Source: Mesorhizobium tamadayense
Lineage (GTDB): Bacteria > Pseudomonadota > Alphaproteobacteria > Rhizobiales > Rhizobiaceae
Assembly (NCBI RefSeq): GCF_003863365.1
Contig: NZ_RQXT01000018.1
Span: 1-64,000 of the forward strand
Direction of reading: 5' to 3'
DNA length: 64,000 bases
Shown: piece after piece, positions 32,829-43,725 of the stretch
Layout of the letters: every line of letters begins with the position of its first letter
Position numbering within the stretch: position 1 is the first letter of the stretch
Program-made: the position numbers and the translations under genes
The notes under the pieces: generated by a model
Database searches by the model: none
What the model saw: only the letters and a program-made list of their open reading frames with translations
What the model was told of the DNA's origin: nothing

Positions 32829-35738
32829 ATGCCCAACAAGATGCTGATAGACGCCTCCCACCCGGAGGAAACACGCGTTGTTGTCGTTCGCGGTAACCGC
32901 ATCGAAGAATTCGATTTTGAATCCCAGGACAAGAAGCAGCTCAAAGGAAACATCTATCTCGCCCGCGTAACCCGCGTCGAACCTTCCCTTCAGGCAGCCT
33001 TTGTCGAATATGGCGGCAACCGTCACGGTTTTCTCGCCTTCAGTGAAATTCATCCCGACTATTACCAGATCCCGGTCGCCGACCGTCAGGCCCTGCTGCG
33101 CGCCGAAGCGCAGGAGGCCGAGGACGAAGACGACGAGGAGGCCGAGAACGGTGAGGAGCAGCAGGCGCGCGATCGCGGCCGCCGCGGCCGCCGGCGCGGC
33201 GGCAAGAATCGCGACCGTGCCGAGCACAAGCGCGGCGCTGATGCTGCCGGCTCCGAGGAAAACGGCGAAAACGCTGAGGAGATCGCAGCTTCGGGCGATT
33301 CCGACAATGAGCCCGGCGATGCGGCCGATGCCCCGACGGAGGCCGCCGAAACAGCCTCCGAGACCGCCGAGGCCGTGACCGAGGCAGCCGGCGAAGAGAA
33401 CAAGGCCGGCGGCGAGACCGACGAGGGCGACGTCGCCGAAAGCGAGAATGACCAGCCTTCCGAGGGCAGCCCCACCTCGATGGCCGCCAGCATCGAAGCG
33501 GATGTGATCTCCGAAGCGGCGCCGCAGGCGGAGTCCGCCAGCGAAGCCGCCCGCAGCGACAATGATCGCGGCATGCTTGAAGAGGTGCAGTCCGCGCATT
33601 CGGACGACCACGAGATCGAATCGGTCGGCGCCGAGGATGCTCTGGAAGAGGTTCGCAACCGACGCAAGCCGGTTCGCCGCCAGTACAAGATCCAGGAAGT
33701 CATCAAGCGCCGCCAGATCCTGCTCGTCCAGGTCGTCAAGGAAGAGCGCGGCAACAAGGGCGCGGCGCTGACCACCTATCTCTCGCTCGCCGGGCGCTAC
33801 TCGGTGCTGATGCCCAACACCGCGCGCGGCGGCGGCATCTCGCGCAAGATCACCAACGCCCAGGATCGCAAGCGGCTAAAGGAAGTCGTGGCCGACCTCG
33901 AGGTGCCACAGGGCATGGGCGTAATCCTGCGCACCGCCGGCGAAAGCCGCACCAAGGCCGAGATCAAGCGCGATTACGAATATCTAATGCGGCTTTGGGA
34001 AAACGTCCGCAACCTGACGCTGCAGTCCACGGCCCCTGCCCTGGTCTATGAGGAAGGCAGCCTGATCAAGCGTTCGGTGCGCGACCTCTACAACAAGGAC
34101 ATCGACGAGATCCTGGTCTCCGGCGACGACGGCTATCGCGAGGCCAAGGACTTCATGCGCATGCTGATGCCGAGCCATGCCAAGGTGGTGCAGCCCTTCC
34201 GCGACACCACCCCGATCTTCGTGCGCAATGGCATCGAGGCGCAACTCGACCGGATGCTGCAACCGCAGGTGACGCTGAAGAGCGGCGGCTACATCATCAT
34301 CAACCAGACCGAGGCGCTGGTCTCCATCGACGTCAATTCGGGCCGCTCCACCAAGGAGCACTCGATCGAGGACACCGCCCTCCACACCAATCTGGAGGCC
34401 GCGGAGGAAGTCGCCCGGCAGTTGAGGCTGCGCGACCTTGCGGGCCTGATCGTCATCGACTTCATCGACATGGAGGAGAACCGCAACAACCGCGCCGTCG
34501 AGAAGCGCTTGAAGGATCACCTCAAGAACGACCGCGCCCGTATCCAGGTCGGCCGCATCTCGCATTTCGGCCTGATGGAGATGTCGCGCCAGCGCATCCG
34601 CGCCAGCGTGCTGGAATCGACGATGAAGCCCTGCCCGCATTGCGGCGGCACCGGCCATGTGCGCTCCGACTCCTCGGTGGCGCTGATGGTGGTGCGGGCG
34701 ATCGAGGAATTCCTGCTCAAGGATTCGCGCAGCCACATTGTCGTGCGCACGCCGGCGGCGACCGCGCTCTATGTGCTCAACCACAAGCGCGCCAATCTGA
34801 TGGAACTCGAGGCCCGGTTCGGCCTGACCATCACGCTCGAAGCCGACGAAACGCTGGGCGCGCAACACTACGCGATCTTCCGCGGCGCCGTGGCGGAGAA
34901 GCCGGAAGGCTTTGTCGAGGTGCGCAGCCTGCCGACCTATGTCGAGCCGGAAGAACCCGAGGACGAGATCGTCGTCGAGGAGGAAGAAGAGGTATCGGCC
35001 CAGGCTGAACAGCCGCGCCAGCCACCGCAGGGACAGCATCAGCAGAGGTCCGAGGACGGCGACGGACGCAAGCGGCGCAAGCGCCGTCGGCGGCGCGGCG
35101 GCAAGGATCGCGATCGCGAGCATCAAGTCCACGGCGATGCCGTTTCGACCCCAGCGCCGGCGGATGCCGCTGCGACTGCAAGCGAAGCAACAGCCGAGGT
35201 AACGGCTGAAGCTCCGGCCGAAGCGGAAGCGGCCGAAGACGGTCAAGGCAAGAAGCGCCGTCGCGGCAAGCGCGGCGGCAAGCGCAATCGCCGCGAGGAA
35301 GACGAGACCGCCGCCGATGCCGGTGCCGGCGATGATCTCGAAGGCGGTGAAGCCGAAGTCGAAGCTCCCGAAGGCGCGCCGCCGGTCGCTGCGGCCGAAG
35401 AGCAGGCCGCGCCGTCGCCCGCCAATGACGATGTTCCGGAGACGGAGAAGCCGAAGAAGAAGCCGCGGCGTGCATCGCGAGCGAAGAAGGCTGTCGAGGA
35501 AAAGGTGGCCGAGACCGCGCCAGAGCCGGCCGCGGAACTTCCCGCTGACTCTGTGGTCGCCGAGCCGGCAGCTTCTGCTTCGGCCGAGGCCGCCGTCAAT
35601 GCGCGCCCGACGCGGCGCAAGCCCCAGCCGATCGACGCGCCGGTCGTTCCCGTCGTTTCGTCCAATGTCAGCGAGGAAGCCAAGGCCGAAGAAAAGCCGA
35701 AGCGCGCCGGCTGGTGGCAGAGAAAGGGCTTTTTCTAA
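32829..35738 (+). CDS. rne: Ribonuclease E
   Basis: A 969-residue endoribonuclease, the core of the RNA degradosome. The S1 domain begins at about residue 35 (GNIYLARVTRVEPSLQAAFV) and is interrupted after about residue 92 by an acidic, Ala/Glu-rich insert of roughly 185 residues before RRQYKIQEVIKRRQ. The catalytic DNase I-like part includes SIDVNSGRST and VIDFIDME. The Zn-link CPHCGGTGH is near 601. Residues about 700-969 are charged and disordered, the likely scaffold for helicase and other partners. GGGAGGAAA precedes the ATG. An S1 insert of this kind is characteristic of alphaproteobacterial RNase E. Confidence 0.96.
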   Translation: MPNKMLIDASHPEETRVVVVRGNRIEEFDFESQDKKQLKGNIYLARVTRVEPSLQAAFVEYGGNRHGFLAFSEIHPDYYQIPVADRQALLRAEAQEAEDEDDEEAENGEEQQARDRGRRGRRRGGKNRDRAEHKRGADAAGSEENGENAEEIAASGDSDNEPGDAADAPTEAAETASETAEAVTEAAGEENKAGGETDEGDVAESENDQPSEGSPTSMAASIEADVISEAAPQAESASEAARSDNDRGMLEEVQSAHSDDHEIESVGAEDALEEVRNRRKPVRRQYKIQEVIKRRQILLVQVVKEERGNKGAALTTYLSLAGRYSVLMPNTARGGGISRKITNAQDRKRLKEVVADLEVPQGMGVILRTAGESRTKAEIKRDYEYLMRLWENVRNLTLQSTAPALVYEEGSLIKRSVRDLYNKDIDEILVSGDDGYREAKDFMRMLMPSHAKVVQPFRDTTPIFVRNGIEAQLDRMLQPQVTLKSGGYIIINQTEALVSIDVNSGRSTKEHSIEDTALHTNLEAAEEVARQLRLRDLAGLIVIDFIDMEENRNNRAVEKRLKDHLKNDRARIQVGRISHFGLMEMSRQRIRASVLESTMKPCPHCGGTGHVRSDSSVALMVVRAIEEFLLKDSRSHIVVRTPAATALYVLNHKRANLMELEARFGLTITLEADETLGAQHYAIFRGAVAEKPEGFVEVRSLPTYVEPEEPEDEIVVEEEEEVSAQAEQPRQPPQGQHQQRSEDGDGRKRRKRRRRRGGKDRDREHQVHGDAVSTPAPADAAATASEATAEVTAEAPAEAEAAEDGQGKKRRRGKRGGKRNRREEDETAADAGAGDDLEGGEAEVEAPEGAPPVAAAEEQAAPSPANDDVPETEKPKKKPRRASRAKKAVEEKVAETAPEPAAELPADSVVAEPAASASAEAAVNARPTRRKPQPIDAPVVPVVSSNVSEEAKAEEKPKRAGWWQRKGFF

Positions 35739-35771
35739 GCTCTTTCAACCTATTAGGTTAATTTGCTAACG

Positions 35772-35806
35772 AAAATCCCGCGCCGCTCGGCGCGGGATTT
35801 TCTTTT
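35772..35806 (+). terminator. Terminator after rne
   Basis: A 13-bp perfect stem (AAAATCCCGCGCC / GGCGCGGGATTTT), GCTC loop, then TCTTTT. It can serve glsA from the other side because the outer arm is A/T-rich. Confidence 0.92.
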
Positions 35807-35827
35807 CAGGCGCTTTCCGTTCCGGGG

Positions 35828-36757
35828 TTAAGGCGCGAAGATCGACCAGTTCATCATTCTGGCGAGCTTCTCCAGCGCGATGGAGCCGAGCTTAGAGTTG
35901 CCGTTCTCGTTAAGACCCGGCGACCAGACAGCAAGCGACGCCACGCCCGGCACGATGCCAAGAATGCCGCCGCCGACGCCGCTTTTTCCCGGAATGCCGA
36001 CGCGGAAGGCGAAATCGCCTGAGCCGTCATAGTGGCCGCAGGTCAGCATCAGCGCGCCGATGCGGCGCGCCCGCTCGGTCGACACGACCGAGTGCCCGGT
36101 CGTCGGATTCCGGCCGCCATTGGCGAGGAAGCGGCCGGCTATCGCGAGCTGCCGGCAGCTCATGCCAATCGCGCAATGGTGGAAATAAACGCCCAAGGCC
36201 AGCTCCGGCTCGTGATGGAGATTGCCGAAGGATTTCATGTAGTTAGCCAAAGCGAAATTGCGGTGGCCGGTGGCGCGCTCGGATGCCGCGACCTCGCGGT
36301 CGATGACGATCGTATCGTCGTCGGCGAGGAACTGGACGAAGCGCAGGATCTCGCCGATCGCCTCGCGCGGCTGATGGCCGGCAAGCAGGACATCGGAGAT
36401 GACGATGGCGCCAGCATTGATGAACGGATTGCGCGGAATGCCGTTCTCATGCTCGAGCTGAACGATCGAGTTGAACGGGTTGCCGGAGGGCTCGCGGCCG
36501 ACACGATGCCAGAGCGCATCGCCAATCTTGCCCAACGCCAAGGTCAGCGTGAACACTTTCGAGACGCTCTGGATCGAAAATGGCTGGTCGGCATCGCCGG
36601 CGAGGATCACGCGGCCGTCATTGGTCACGGCGGCAATGCCGAATTTGCCCGGATCGACCTTGCCGAGCTGCGGGATGTAGGTGGCGACGCTGCCGCGATC
36701 GGTGCGCTCCGCCATTTCGGCGGCAACCTCGGCCAGCGCTTGCTCGAGTTCCGGCAT
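35828..36757 (-). CDS. glsA: Glutaminase
   Basis: A 309-residue serine-dependent beta-lactamase-like glutaminase hydrolysing glutamine to glutamate and ammonia. The catalytic SxxK lies in [16 protein letters not shown] (about residue 65). [13 protein letters not shown] (about 112), the YxxxN region and GKSGVGGGI near the C-terminus are conserved. The length is typical. It starts 5 bases after the aminotransferase gene on the same strand, so the two form an operon for amino-acid nitrogen handling. Confidence 0.95.
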   Translation of the reverse strand: MPELEQALAEVAAEMAERTDRGSVATYIPQLGKVDPGKFGIAAVTNDGRVILAGDADQPFSIQSVSKVFTLTLALGKIGDALWHRVGREPSGNPFNSIVQLEHENGIPRNPFINAGAIVISDVLLAGHQPREAIGEILRFVQFLADDDTIVIDREVAASERATGHRNFALANYMKSFGNLHHEPELALGVYFHHCAIGMSCRQLAIAGRFLANGGRNPTTGHSVVSTERARRIGALMLTCGHYDGSGDFAFRVGIPGKSGVGGGILGIVPGVASLAVWSPGLNENGNSKLGSIALEKLARMMNWSIFAP

Positions 36758-36762
36758 GGTAT

Positions 36763-37911
36763 CTATTTCAACCAGCGTTCGATGCGGGCCAGCGCCTCGA
36801 CAATATCGTCGTGGCTGCCGGCATAGGAGAATCGCATGGTGCGGTGACCCTGAAGCGGATCGAAGTCGCGGCCGGGCGTGGCCGCCACATGCGCCTTGGC
36901 CAGCATCTTGCGCGCGAAGGCCATGCTGTCATTGGTGTGCTTGGTGACGTCGCAGAAGGCGTAGAAGGCGCCGTCCATGGGCGCGGCGAGCGCGAAGCCG
37001 AGCTCCGGCAGGCGCTTCATCAGAAGGTCGCGGTTCCAGGCATAGCGCGCCTTCACCGCTTCCAGTTCCTCGGTTGCCTTGAAGGCTTCGATCGCCGCGA
37101 CCTGCGACAGCTCGGGCGGCGAGATGTAGAGGCTCTGGGCGATGCGCTCGACCGGCCGCACCAGTTCTTCCGGGAGCACCATCCAGCCGATGCGCCAGCC
37201 GGTCATGCAATAGTATTTGGAGAAGGAGTTGATCACCGTGACGCCGGCGCCATAGGCCAATGCGCTGACGTCGGGCGCTGCGTAAGCCAGCCGGTGGTAG
37301 ATCTCGTCCGAGATCACCGCGATGCCGAGCTCCTCCGCCGTCTTCACCAGCGCGGAAAGCTCATCCGCTGGAATGACGGCGCCTGTCGGATTGGCGGGGC
37401 TGGCGAACAGCACGCCTTTCAGCGGCTTGTCACGATGCGCGGCCTTCAGGTGATCGGCATGCAGATAGGCATCCGAGCCAAGCTCGATCTCGACGATCTC
37501 GATGCCGAGCGCCGCCATGATGTTGCGGTAGGCCGGATAGCCGGGCGCCGCAATGGCGACGCGGTCGCCCGGGTCGAACATCGCCAGGAAAGCCAGGTTG
37601 AAGGCGGCGGACGAGCCGGTGGTGACGGCGATGCGGGCCGGGGCGACGTCGATGCCATAATGCTCACCATAATGTGCGGCGATCGCCTTGCGCAGCCCGG
37701 CCAGCCCCAAAGCGTCGGTATAGCCGATGCGACCGTGCTTAAGCGCGAGAGCCGCGGCTTCCCGCACGCCGGCCGGTGCCGGATCCGACGGCTGGCCGAC
37801 CGCCATCGACACCACGGGAACGCCGATGGCCTTCAGCCGATTGGCTTCGGCCAGGATATCCATGGCGTGGAACGGCTCGACCTCGCCGCGGCGTGAAAGC
37901 GAAACGACCAT
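36763..37911 (-). CDS. PLP-dependent class I/II aminotransferase
   Basis: A 382-residue fold-type I aminotransferase. The PLP lysine lies in [18 protein letters not shown] (about residue 230). [11 protein letters not shown] (about 165) and the substrate arginine region [15 protein letters not shown] near the C-terminus are present. It is likely an aspartate/aromatic-type aminotransferase, but the amino donor cannot be fixed by sequence. AAAGAGGTCAG precedes the ATG. glsA follows 5 bases downstream, possibly supplying glutamate. Confidence 0.9.
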   Translation of the reverse strand: MVVSLSRRGEVEPFHAMDILAEANRLKAIGVPVVSMAVGQPSDPAPAGVREAAALALKHGRIGYTDALGLAGLRKAIAAHYGEHYGIDVAPARIAVTTGSSAAFNLAFLAMFDPGDRVAIAAPGYPAYRNIMAALGIEIVEIELGSDAYLHADHLKAAHRDKPLKGVLFASPANPTGAVIPADELSALVKTAEELGIAVISDEIYHRLAYAAPDVSALAYGAGVTVINSFSKYYCMTGWRIGWMVLPEELVRPVERIAQSLYISPPELSQVAAIEAFKATEELEAVKARYAWNRDLLMKRLPELGFALAAPMDGAFYAFCDVTKHTNDSMAFARKMLAKAHVAATPGRDFDPLQGHRTMRFSYAGSHDDIVEALARIERWLK

Positions 37912-38122
37912 CTGACCTCTTTCAGCCTGCCTTTAGTTGGCGAAAATCCACAGGCAAACAATCGCTCATCTGCCCCTTGGATTGCCGCAGTTCTACGGCA
38001 GCGCCGCACAAATGCCCGATTGATGTGGGGACCACAAGCACGCAGGAAGTTATCGGCGCCGACTTTTCATCCTTCGCCCGCTCGTCTACCAGTGGACCTG
38101 TCATGTTGAACCGACCCGAACG

Positions 38123-39514
38123 ATGATTGATAGATCGACCGCAATAGGGCGAACCGCGCGCGGGTTCGCGACACTCCTGCTTGCCGCCGCCGTCGCGGTA
38201 TCGACTTCGGTGAACGCCTTCGCGCAAGGCGTGCCGGTGGTGCGCGACGCCGAGATCGAAGCGCTGGTGCGCGACTACGCCCGGCCGATCTTCAAGGCGG
38301 CGGGCCTGGCCAATGACGGCATCGATATCGTGCTGGTCAACGATCAGAGCTTCAACGCCTTCGTCACCGGCCGCCGCCTATTCATCAACACCGGCGCGCT
38401 GGTGACTGCCGAAACGCCGAACGAGATCATCGGCGTCATCGCGCACGAGGCCGGCCATATCGCCGGCGGCCATCAGCAGAAGCTGCGCGACCAGCTCGAC
38501 CGCGCCAAGACCATGGCCATCATCGCCACGCTGCTCGGCGCCGGCGCGATGGTCGCCGGAGCCACCACCAACAGCCGCGGCCTTGCCGGCGCCGGCATGG
38601 GCGTCGCCGCCGGCGGCGGCGAGATGGCGCAGCGCAGCATCCTTGCCTATCAGCGGGGCGAAGAGATCACCGCCGACCGCTCGGCGATCACCTATCTCAA
38701 CGCCACCGGCCAGTCCGGCATGGGCATGCTGAAGACGTTTGCCCGCTTCCAGAGCGCATTGTCGCTGTCGGGCACCCAGCTCGATCCCTACCGGATCAGC
38801 CATCCGATGCCGCGCGAGCGCATCGCCAACCTCGAAGTCCTGGTCAAGGCGAGCCCGTATATCGACAAGGTGGATCCGCCGGCGCTGCAACAGCGGCACG
38901 ACATGATGCGCATCAAGATCGCCGCCTATATGCAGGGCCAGGCGGCCGTGGCGCGGCTGATGCGCAAGAACCCGACCAGTCTCGCCTCGCGCTACGGCGA
39001 CGCTCAGCAGACCTATCTCTACGGCAATCCGAGTGCTGCGCTCGCCAAGACGGCGGCGCTGATCAAGGAACAGCCGAAGAACCCCTATTTCCAGGAACTG
39101 CGCGGCGACATCCTGATGAAGGCCAACAGGCCCAAAGATGCCGCGGACGCCTATGCCAAGGCCGTCAGCCTCGACCCGGCGCGGTCCGGGCTGCTGATGG
39201 TCTCGCTCGGCCAAGCGTTGATGGCGATCGGCACCCCCGATTCGGTGAAGAAGGCGGCGACCCAGCTCAACAACGCGATAGGGCGCGACAAGGGGAACGC
39301 GGAAGCCTATCGCTATCTGGCGCAGGCCTATGGCGAACTGGGACAAATCCCGGCCGCCGACCTTGCGACCGCCGAAGGCCATTTCTATTCGGCCGACTAC
39401 AAGAACGCGAAAATCTTCGCCATGCGCGCTCAGCAGAAGTTGAAGCGCGGCGAGCCCGGCTGGCTTCGCGCGCAGGATATCATAAACTACACGCCATCGA
39501 ACAAGCTCAAATGA
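38123..39514 (+). CDS. M48-family metalloprotease with TPR domain (BepA-like)
   Basis: A 463-residue periplasmic protease. A signal peptide (residues about 1-36, ending NAFAQG) precedes the M48 domain with the zinc motif IAHEAGHIAGGHQ (about 110) and the third ligand in YQRGEEITADRSAI (about 175). The C-terminal part (about 300-460) is a row of tetratricopeptide repeats (NPYFQELRGDILMKANRPKD; NAEAYRYLAQAYGELGQ). The architecture matches BepA, which checks outer-membrane protein assembly. A DsbA-like oxidoreductase gene follows 56 bases later, a sensible envelope partner. Confidence 0.92.
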   Translation: MIDRSTAIGRTARGFATLLLAAAVAVSTSVNAFAQGVPVVRDAEIEALVRDYARPIFKAAGLANDGIDIVLVNDQSFNAFVTGRRLFINTGALVTAETPNEIIGVIAHEAGHIAGGHQQKLRDQLDRAKTMAIIATLLGAGAMVAGATTNSRGLAGAGMGVAAGGGEMAQRSILAYQRGEEITADRSAITYLNATGQSGMGMLKTFARFQSALSLSGTQLDPYRISHPMPRERIANLEVLVKASPYIDKVDPPALQQRHDMMRIKIAAYMQGQAAVARLMRKNPTSLASRYGDAQQTYLYGNPSAALAKTAALIKEQPKNPYFQELRGDILMKANRPKDAADAYAKAVSLDPARSGLLMVSLGQALMAIGTPDSVKKAATQLNNAIGRDKGNAEAYRYLAQAYGELGQIPAADLATAEGHFYSADYKNAKIFAMRAQQKLKRGEPGWLRAQDIINYTPSNKLK

Positions 39515-39570
39515 ACCTCCCGGCCGTGCGCGGCGACTAGATGGACCGGGACAGGCAGAAGGACATGATC

Positions 39571-40374
39571 ATGAACAAGGCAATCCTGCTCGGCAGCGCC
39601 GGCGTGGCGGTAGCGCTCGGCATGCTGGCATTCGGCTTCGTGGCAGGAAGCCCGCAGGCCGCGAAGGCCGATACGACGCAAGCCATCCAGCTGGCCTCAG
39701 CCGACAGCAAGATCGACCGCAAGGAGGTCGAAGGCATCATTCGCGACTACCTGTTGAAGAACCCGGAGGTCCTGCTCGAGGTTCAGGACGCGCTCGAGGC
39801 CAAGCAGAAGGAAGAGCAGCGGCTCGCGGCGCTTGGCGTCATCAAGAACGCCAAGGACGAGATCTTCAATTCCACATTCGACGGCGTCGTCGGCAACCCG
39901 CAGGGCAAGGTCACCATCGTCGAGTTCTACGACTACAATTGCGGCTTCTGCAAACGCGCCATCGAGGACATGAAGGCGCTGACCAAGGCCGATCCCGATC
40001 TCCGCTTCGTGCTGAAGGAATTCCCGATCCTCAGCCCGGATTCGCAAAAGGCCAGCATGGTGTCGATGGCCTTCCACCTGATGATGCCGGAGAAGTACGG
40101 CGAGTTCCACACCGCGCTGCTCGGCGGCCAAGGCCGCGCCACCGAATCCACCGCCATGAAGGTCGCGCTTTCGCTTGGCGCCGACGAGGCGAAGCTGCGC
40201 GAGAAGATGAAGGACCCGAGCATCAACGAAGCGCTCTCCCGCACCTACGACCTCGCCACCAAGCTGTCGATCACCGGCACGCCGTCCTATGTGGTCGGCA
40301 ACGAGGTGGTGTTCGGCGCGCTCGGGCAACAGGTCCTGGCGGAAAAGATCGAGCAGGCCAAGAGCGCGCTCTAA
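39571..40374 (+). CDS. DsbA-family thiol:disulfide oxidoreductase
   Basis: A 267-residue exported protein. The signal segment is AILLGSAGVAVALGMLAFGF. An N-terminal helical extension (about 45-95, IRDYLLKNPEVLLEVQDAL) like that of ScsC precedes the thioredoxin fold, whose active site is CGFC in EFYDYNCGFCKRAI (about residue 128). The cis-proline loop is ITGTPSYVVGNEV (about 235). It introduces or isomerises disulfides in the periplasm. ATG 39571 has AAGGA at proper spacing; 39541 is an alternative. Its TAA lies at the edge of a palindromic repeat. Confidence 0.9.
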   Translation: MNKAILLGSAGVAVALGMLAFGFVAGSPQAAKADTTQAIQLASADSKIDRKEVEGIIRDYLLKNPEVLLEVQDALEAKQKEEQRLAALGVIKNAKDEIFNSTFDGVVGNPQGKVTIVEFYDYNCGFCKRAIEDMKALTKADPDLRFVLKEFPILSPDSQKASMVSMAFHLMMPEKYGEFHTALLGGQGRATESTAMKVALSLGADEAKLREKMKDPSINEALSRTYDLATKLSITGTPSYVVGNEVVFGALGQQVLAEKIEQAKSAL

Positions 40375-40470
40375 AGCGCATCGCGATCTTTCAGATTCGC
40401 TCAGTGCGCTTTAGGCTTTGATTGCGCATGTCTTTGTCCCGAAACCGGTTCCCACTTTCGGGAGACATGC
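40373..40470. repeat. Composite palindromic repeat, copy 1
   Basis: A repeat with two parts: an AAAGCGCATCGCGATCTTTC block (40373 onward) and a palindrome GCATGTCT...AGACATGC-like block with core CCGAAACCGGTTCCCACTTT (40426-40470). An inverted copy lies at 42902-43026. It sits between the dsbA-like gene and aroQ. Confidence 0.85.
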
Positions 40471-40618
40471 TCAGGCTGTTGCGGGCCGCGGCAACAGGCG
40501 GTTTTCCGCCTGTTGTGGACAGCGAAAGAACGCACTTGCGCTCTTTTCGTGGGCGGCTATGCCCATTATAGAGGTCCGGCGCGCCGGCTTGAGGCCGGCG
40601 CCGAAGAGGTCGGCTTAT

Positions 40619-41053
40619 TTGAAAACGATTTTCGTCCTGAACGGTCCCAATCTCAATGCGCTCGGCAAACGCGAGCCGGGTATCTATGGCGGCAAGACGC
40701 TTGCCGCCATCGCCGAGGATTGCAAGGCGGCGGGCGCCGCACTTGGGCTGGAGATCGATTTTCGCCAGTCCAACCACGAGGGCGACCTCGTCGACTGGAT
40801 CCAGGAAGCCGGCGACAAGGCCGCGGGCATCGTCATCAATCCCGGCGCCTACAGCCACACCTCGATTGCCATCCATGACGCCATCCGCGCCATCGCGCCG
40901 CTTCCCGTGGCTGAAGTTCATCTTTCCAATATCCACGCGCGGGAGCCTTTCCGCCACGTCTCCATGGTCGCGCCGGTCGCTGTCGGCATGATCTGCGGGT
41001 TCGGGCCACTCGGCTATACGCTTGCGCTGCAGGCACTGGCGGCACGCCTGTGA
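40619..41053 (+). CDS. aroQ: 3-dehydroquinate dehydratase, type II
   Basis: A 144-residue type II dehydroquinase for the shikimate pathway. The N-terminus reads [20 protein letters not shown] with the catalytic tyrosine in GIYGGKT (about residue 24). NPGAYSHTS and [14 protein letters not shown] (catalytic His) follow. The start is TTG at 40619, supported by GAAGAGGT upstream and the exact family N-terminus; no ATG is suitably placed. It precedes accB by 26 bases, the conserved aroQ-accB-accC order of alphaproteobacteria. Confidence 0.95.
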   Translation: MKTIFVLNGPNLNALGKREPGIYGGKTLAAIAEDCKAAGAALGLEIDFRQSNHEGDLVDWIQEAGDKAAGIVINPGAYSHTSIAIHDAIRAIAPLPVAEVHLSNIHAREPFRHVSMVAPVAVGMICGFGPLGYTLALQALAARL

Positions 41054-41079
41054 CCGGCTCCCAAACAGAAGGCTCGAAA

Positions 41080-41538
41080 ATGTCGATAAAGAAGAACGGT
41101 GTTGACCAGCAGCTGATCCGCGACCTGGCGGGCATACTGAACGACACCAACCTGACCGAGATCGAGGTCGAGCTCGGCGACCTGAAGGTGCGCGTGTCGC
41201 GCCAGTCGCAGGCCGTCCACGCGGTCGCCGCTCCGCTTCCCATGCCGACCGCGCCGGCTCAGGCGACAGCGGCGGCGGCGGCTGCGACGGTAGCCGATCC
41301 TTCTAAGAACGCCGTGCCCTCGCCGATGGTCGGCACTGTATATCTGGCGCCCTCGCCCGACGCCAAGCCGTTCGTGGAGATCGGCCAGAGGGTGAAGGAA
41401 GGCCAGACGCTGCTTATCATCGAAGCGATGAAGACGATGAACCAGATTCCCTCGCCGCGCGCCGGCACGGTGACGGCGATCCTGATCGAGGATGCCCAGC
41501 CCGTCGAATACGGCATGCCGCTCGTGGTCATCGAGTAG
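41080..41538 (+). CDS. accB: Biotin carboxyl carrier protein of acetyl-CoA carboxylase
   Basis: A 152-residue BCCP. An N-terminal dimerising segment and an Ala/Pro-rich hinge (about 60-75) precede the biotinyl domain. The biotinylated lysine is in EAMKTMNQI (about residue 117). [19 protein letters not shown] carries the thumb region. It shuttles carboxybiotin from AccC to the transcarboxylase. It lies 26 bases after aroQ and 19 bases before accC. Confidence 0.97.
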   Translation: MSIKKNGVDQQLIRDLAGILNDTNLTEIEVELGDLKVRVSRQSQAVHAVAAPLPMPTAPAQATAAAAAATVADPSKNAVPSPMVGTVYLAPSPDAKPFVEIGQRVKEGQTLLIIEAMKTMNQIPSPRAGTVTAILIEDAQPVEYGMPLVVIE

Positions 41539-41557
41539 AGCCGGGAACAGCGGGCAG

Positions 41558-42901
<1,344 letters not shown>

Positions 42902-43026
42902 GCATGTCTCCCGAAAGTGGGAACCGGTTTTCGGGGGCAAAGACATGCGTGAAACCAAAAAAATCCAAAGCGCATGGAGCGAACCTGAAAGATCGCGACG
43001 CGTTTTAAAGATCGCGACGCGCTTTA
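42902..43026. repeat. Composite palindromic repeat, copy 2 (inverted)
   Basis: Inverted relative of 40373-40470. The palindromic part GCATGTCTCCCGAAAGTGGG comes first, then the AAAGCGCAT...GATCGCGACGCG block, here partly doubled (GATCGCGACGCG twice). It begins directly after the accC stop. Confidence 0.85.
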
Positions 43027-43051
43027 GAAGTCTTGCAGTTATAATGGCGCA

Positions 43052-43669
43052 ATGACCCGTCCCTACGCGCCCGGCTACCGCATCCCGACCGACCTGCTGC
43101 TGAAAGCCTATGCCTCAGGTGTCTTCCCGATGGCCGAGAGCGCGACCGACCCGGAAGTGTTCTGGGTTCGGCCGGAAACGCGCGGCATCATCCCGCTCGA
43201 CGGGTTCCACACGCCGCGCAGCCTGAAGAAGACGATCCGCAGGCATCCGTTCGACATCCGCTTCGATTTCGACTTCGAGGCGACTATCGACGGCTGCGCC
43301 GAAAAGCGCGACGAGCGCCGCTCGACCTGGATCAACGCGCCGATCCGCGAAGCGTATGTCGAGCTCCACCGGCTGGGCCACTGCCATTCGGTCGAGGCGT
43401 GGCGCGAGGGCCGGCTGGTCGGCGGCCTCTATGGCGTGTCGCTCGGGCGCGTGTTCTTCGGCGAAAGCATGTTCGCCCGCGAAACCGACGCCTCGAAGAC
43501 CTGCCTCTATTATCTCGTCGAGCGGCTGAACGAACGCCGCTTCGCGCTCCTCGACACGCAGTTCACCACCGAGCACCTCAAGCGCTTCGGCGCCGTCGAC
43601 GTGCCGCGCAGCCGGTATGAAAAGATGCTGGCCGAGGCCTTGAAGGGCGATGCCGCCTTCCATCCTTGA
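43052..43669 (+). CDS. aat: Leucyl/phenylalanyl-tRNA--protein transferase
   Basis: A 205-residue enzyme of the bacterial N-end rule pathway, adding Leu or Phe from tRNA to N-terminal Arg/Lys of proteins. Conserved landmarks are GVFPMAES (about 27), [17 protein letters not shown] (about 36), [20 protein letters not shown] (about 92), [18 protein letters not shown] (about 125) and [15 protein letters not shown] (about 170). It follows accC and the repeat on the same strand. Confidence 0.96.
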   Translation: MTRPYAPGYRIPTDLLLKAYASGVFPMAESATDPEVFWVRPETRGIIPLDGFHTPRSLKKTIRRHPFDIRFDFDFEATIDGCAEKRDERRSTWINAPIREAYVELHRLGHCHSVEAWREGRLVGGLYGVSLGRVFFGESMFARETDASKTCLYYLVERLNERRFALLDTQFTTEHLKRFGAVDVPRSRYEKMLAEALKGDAAFHP

Positions 43670-43680
43670 GAAACTACCTT

Positions 43681-43702
43681 CCGGCCGTCGACGGACGGCC
43701 GG
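43681..43702. repeat. Inverted repeat between convergent aat and DUF2155 genes
   Basis: CCGGCCGTC and GACGGCCGG form a perfect 9-bp stem with GACG loop, 11 bases after the aat stop. It may act as a terminator though no T-run follows. Confidence 0.5.
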
Positions 43703-43725
43703 CGTGAAGAGTCCCCCCCGCAGGA

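Noticed and set aside
33984..35246. A 420-codon minus-strand frame opposite rne
   Set aside because: Antisense shadow of the RNase E catalytic domain.
36580..37896. A 438-codon plus-strand frame opposite the aminotransferase
   Set aside because: Antisense shadow with Arg/His/Gly-rich composition; the minus-strand enzyme is intact.
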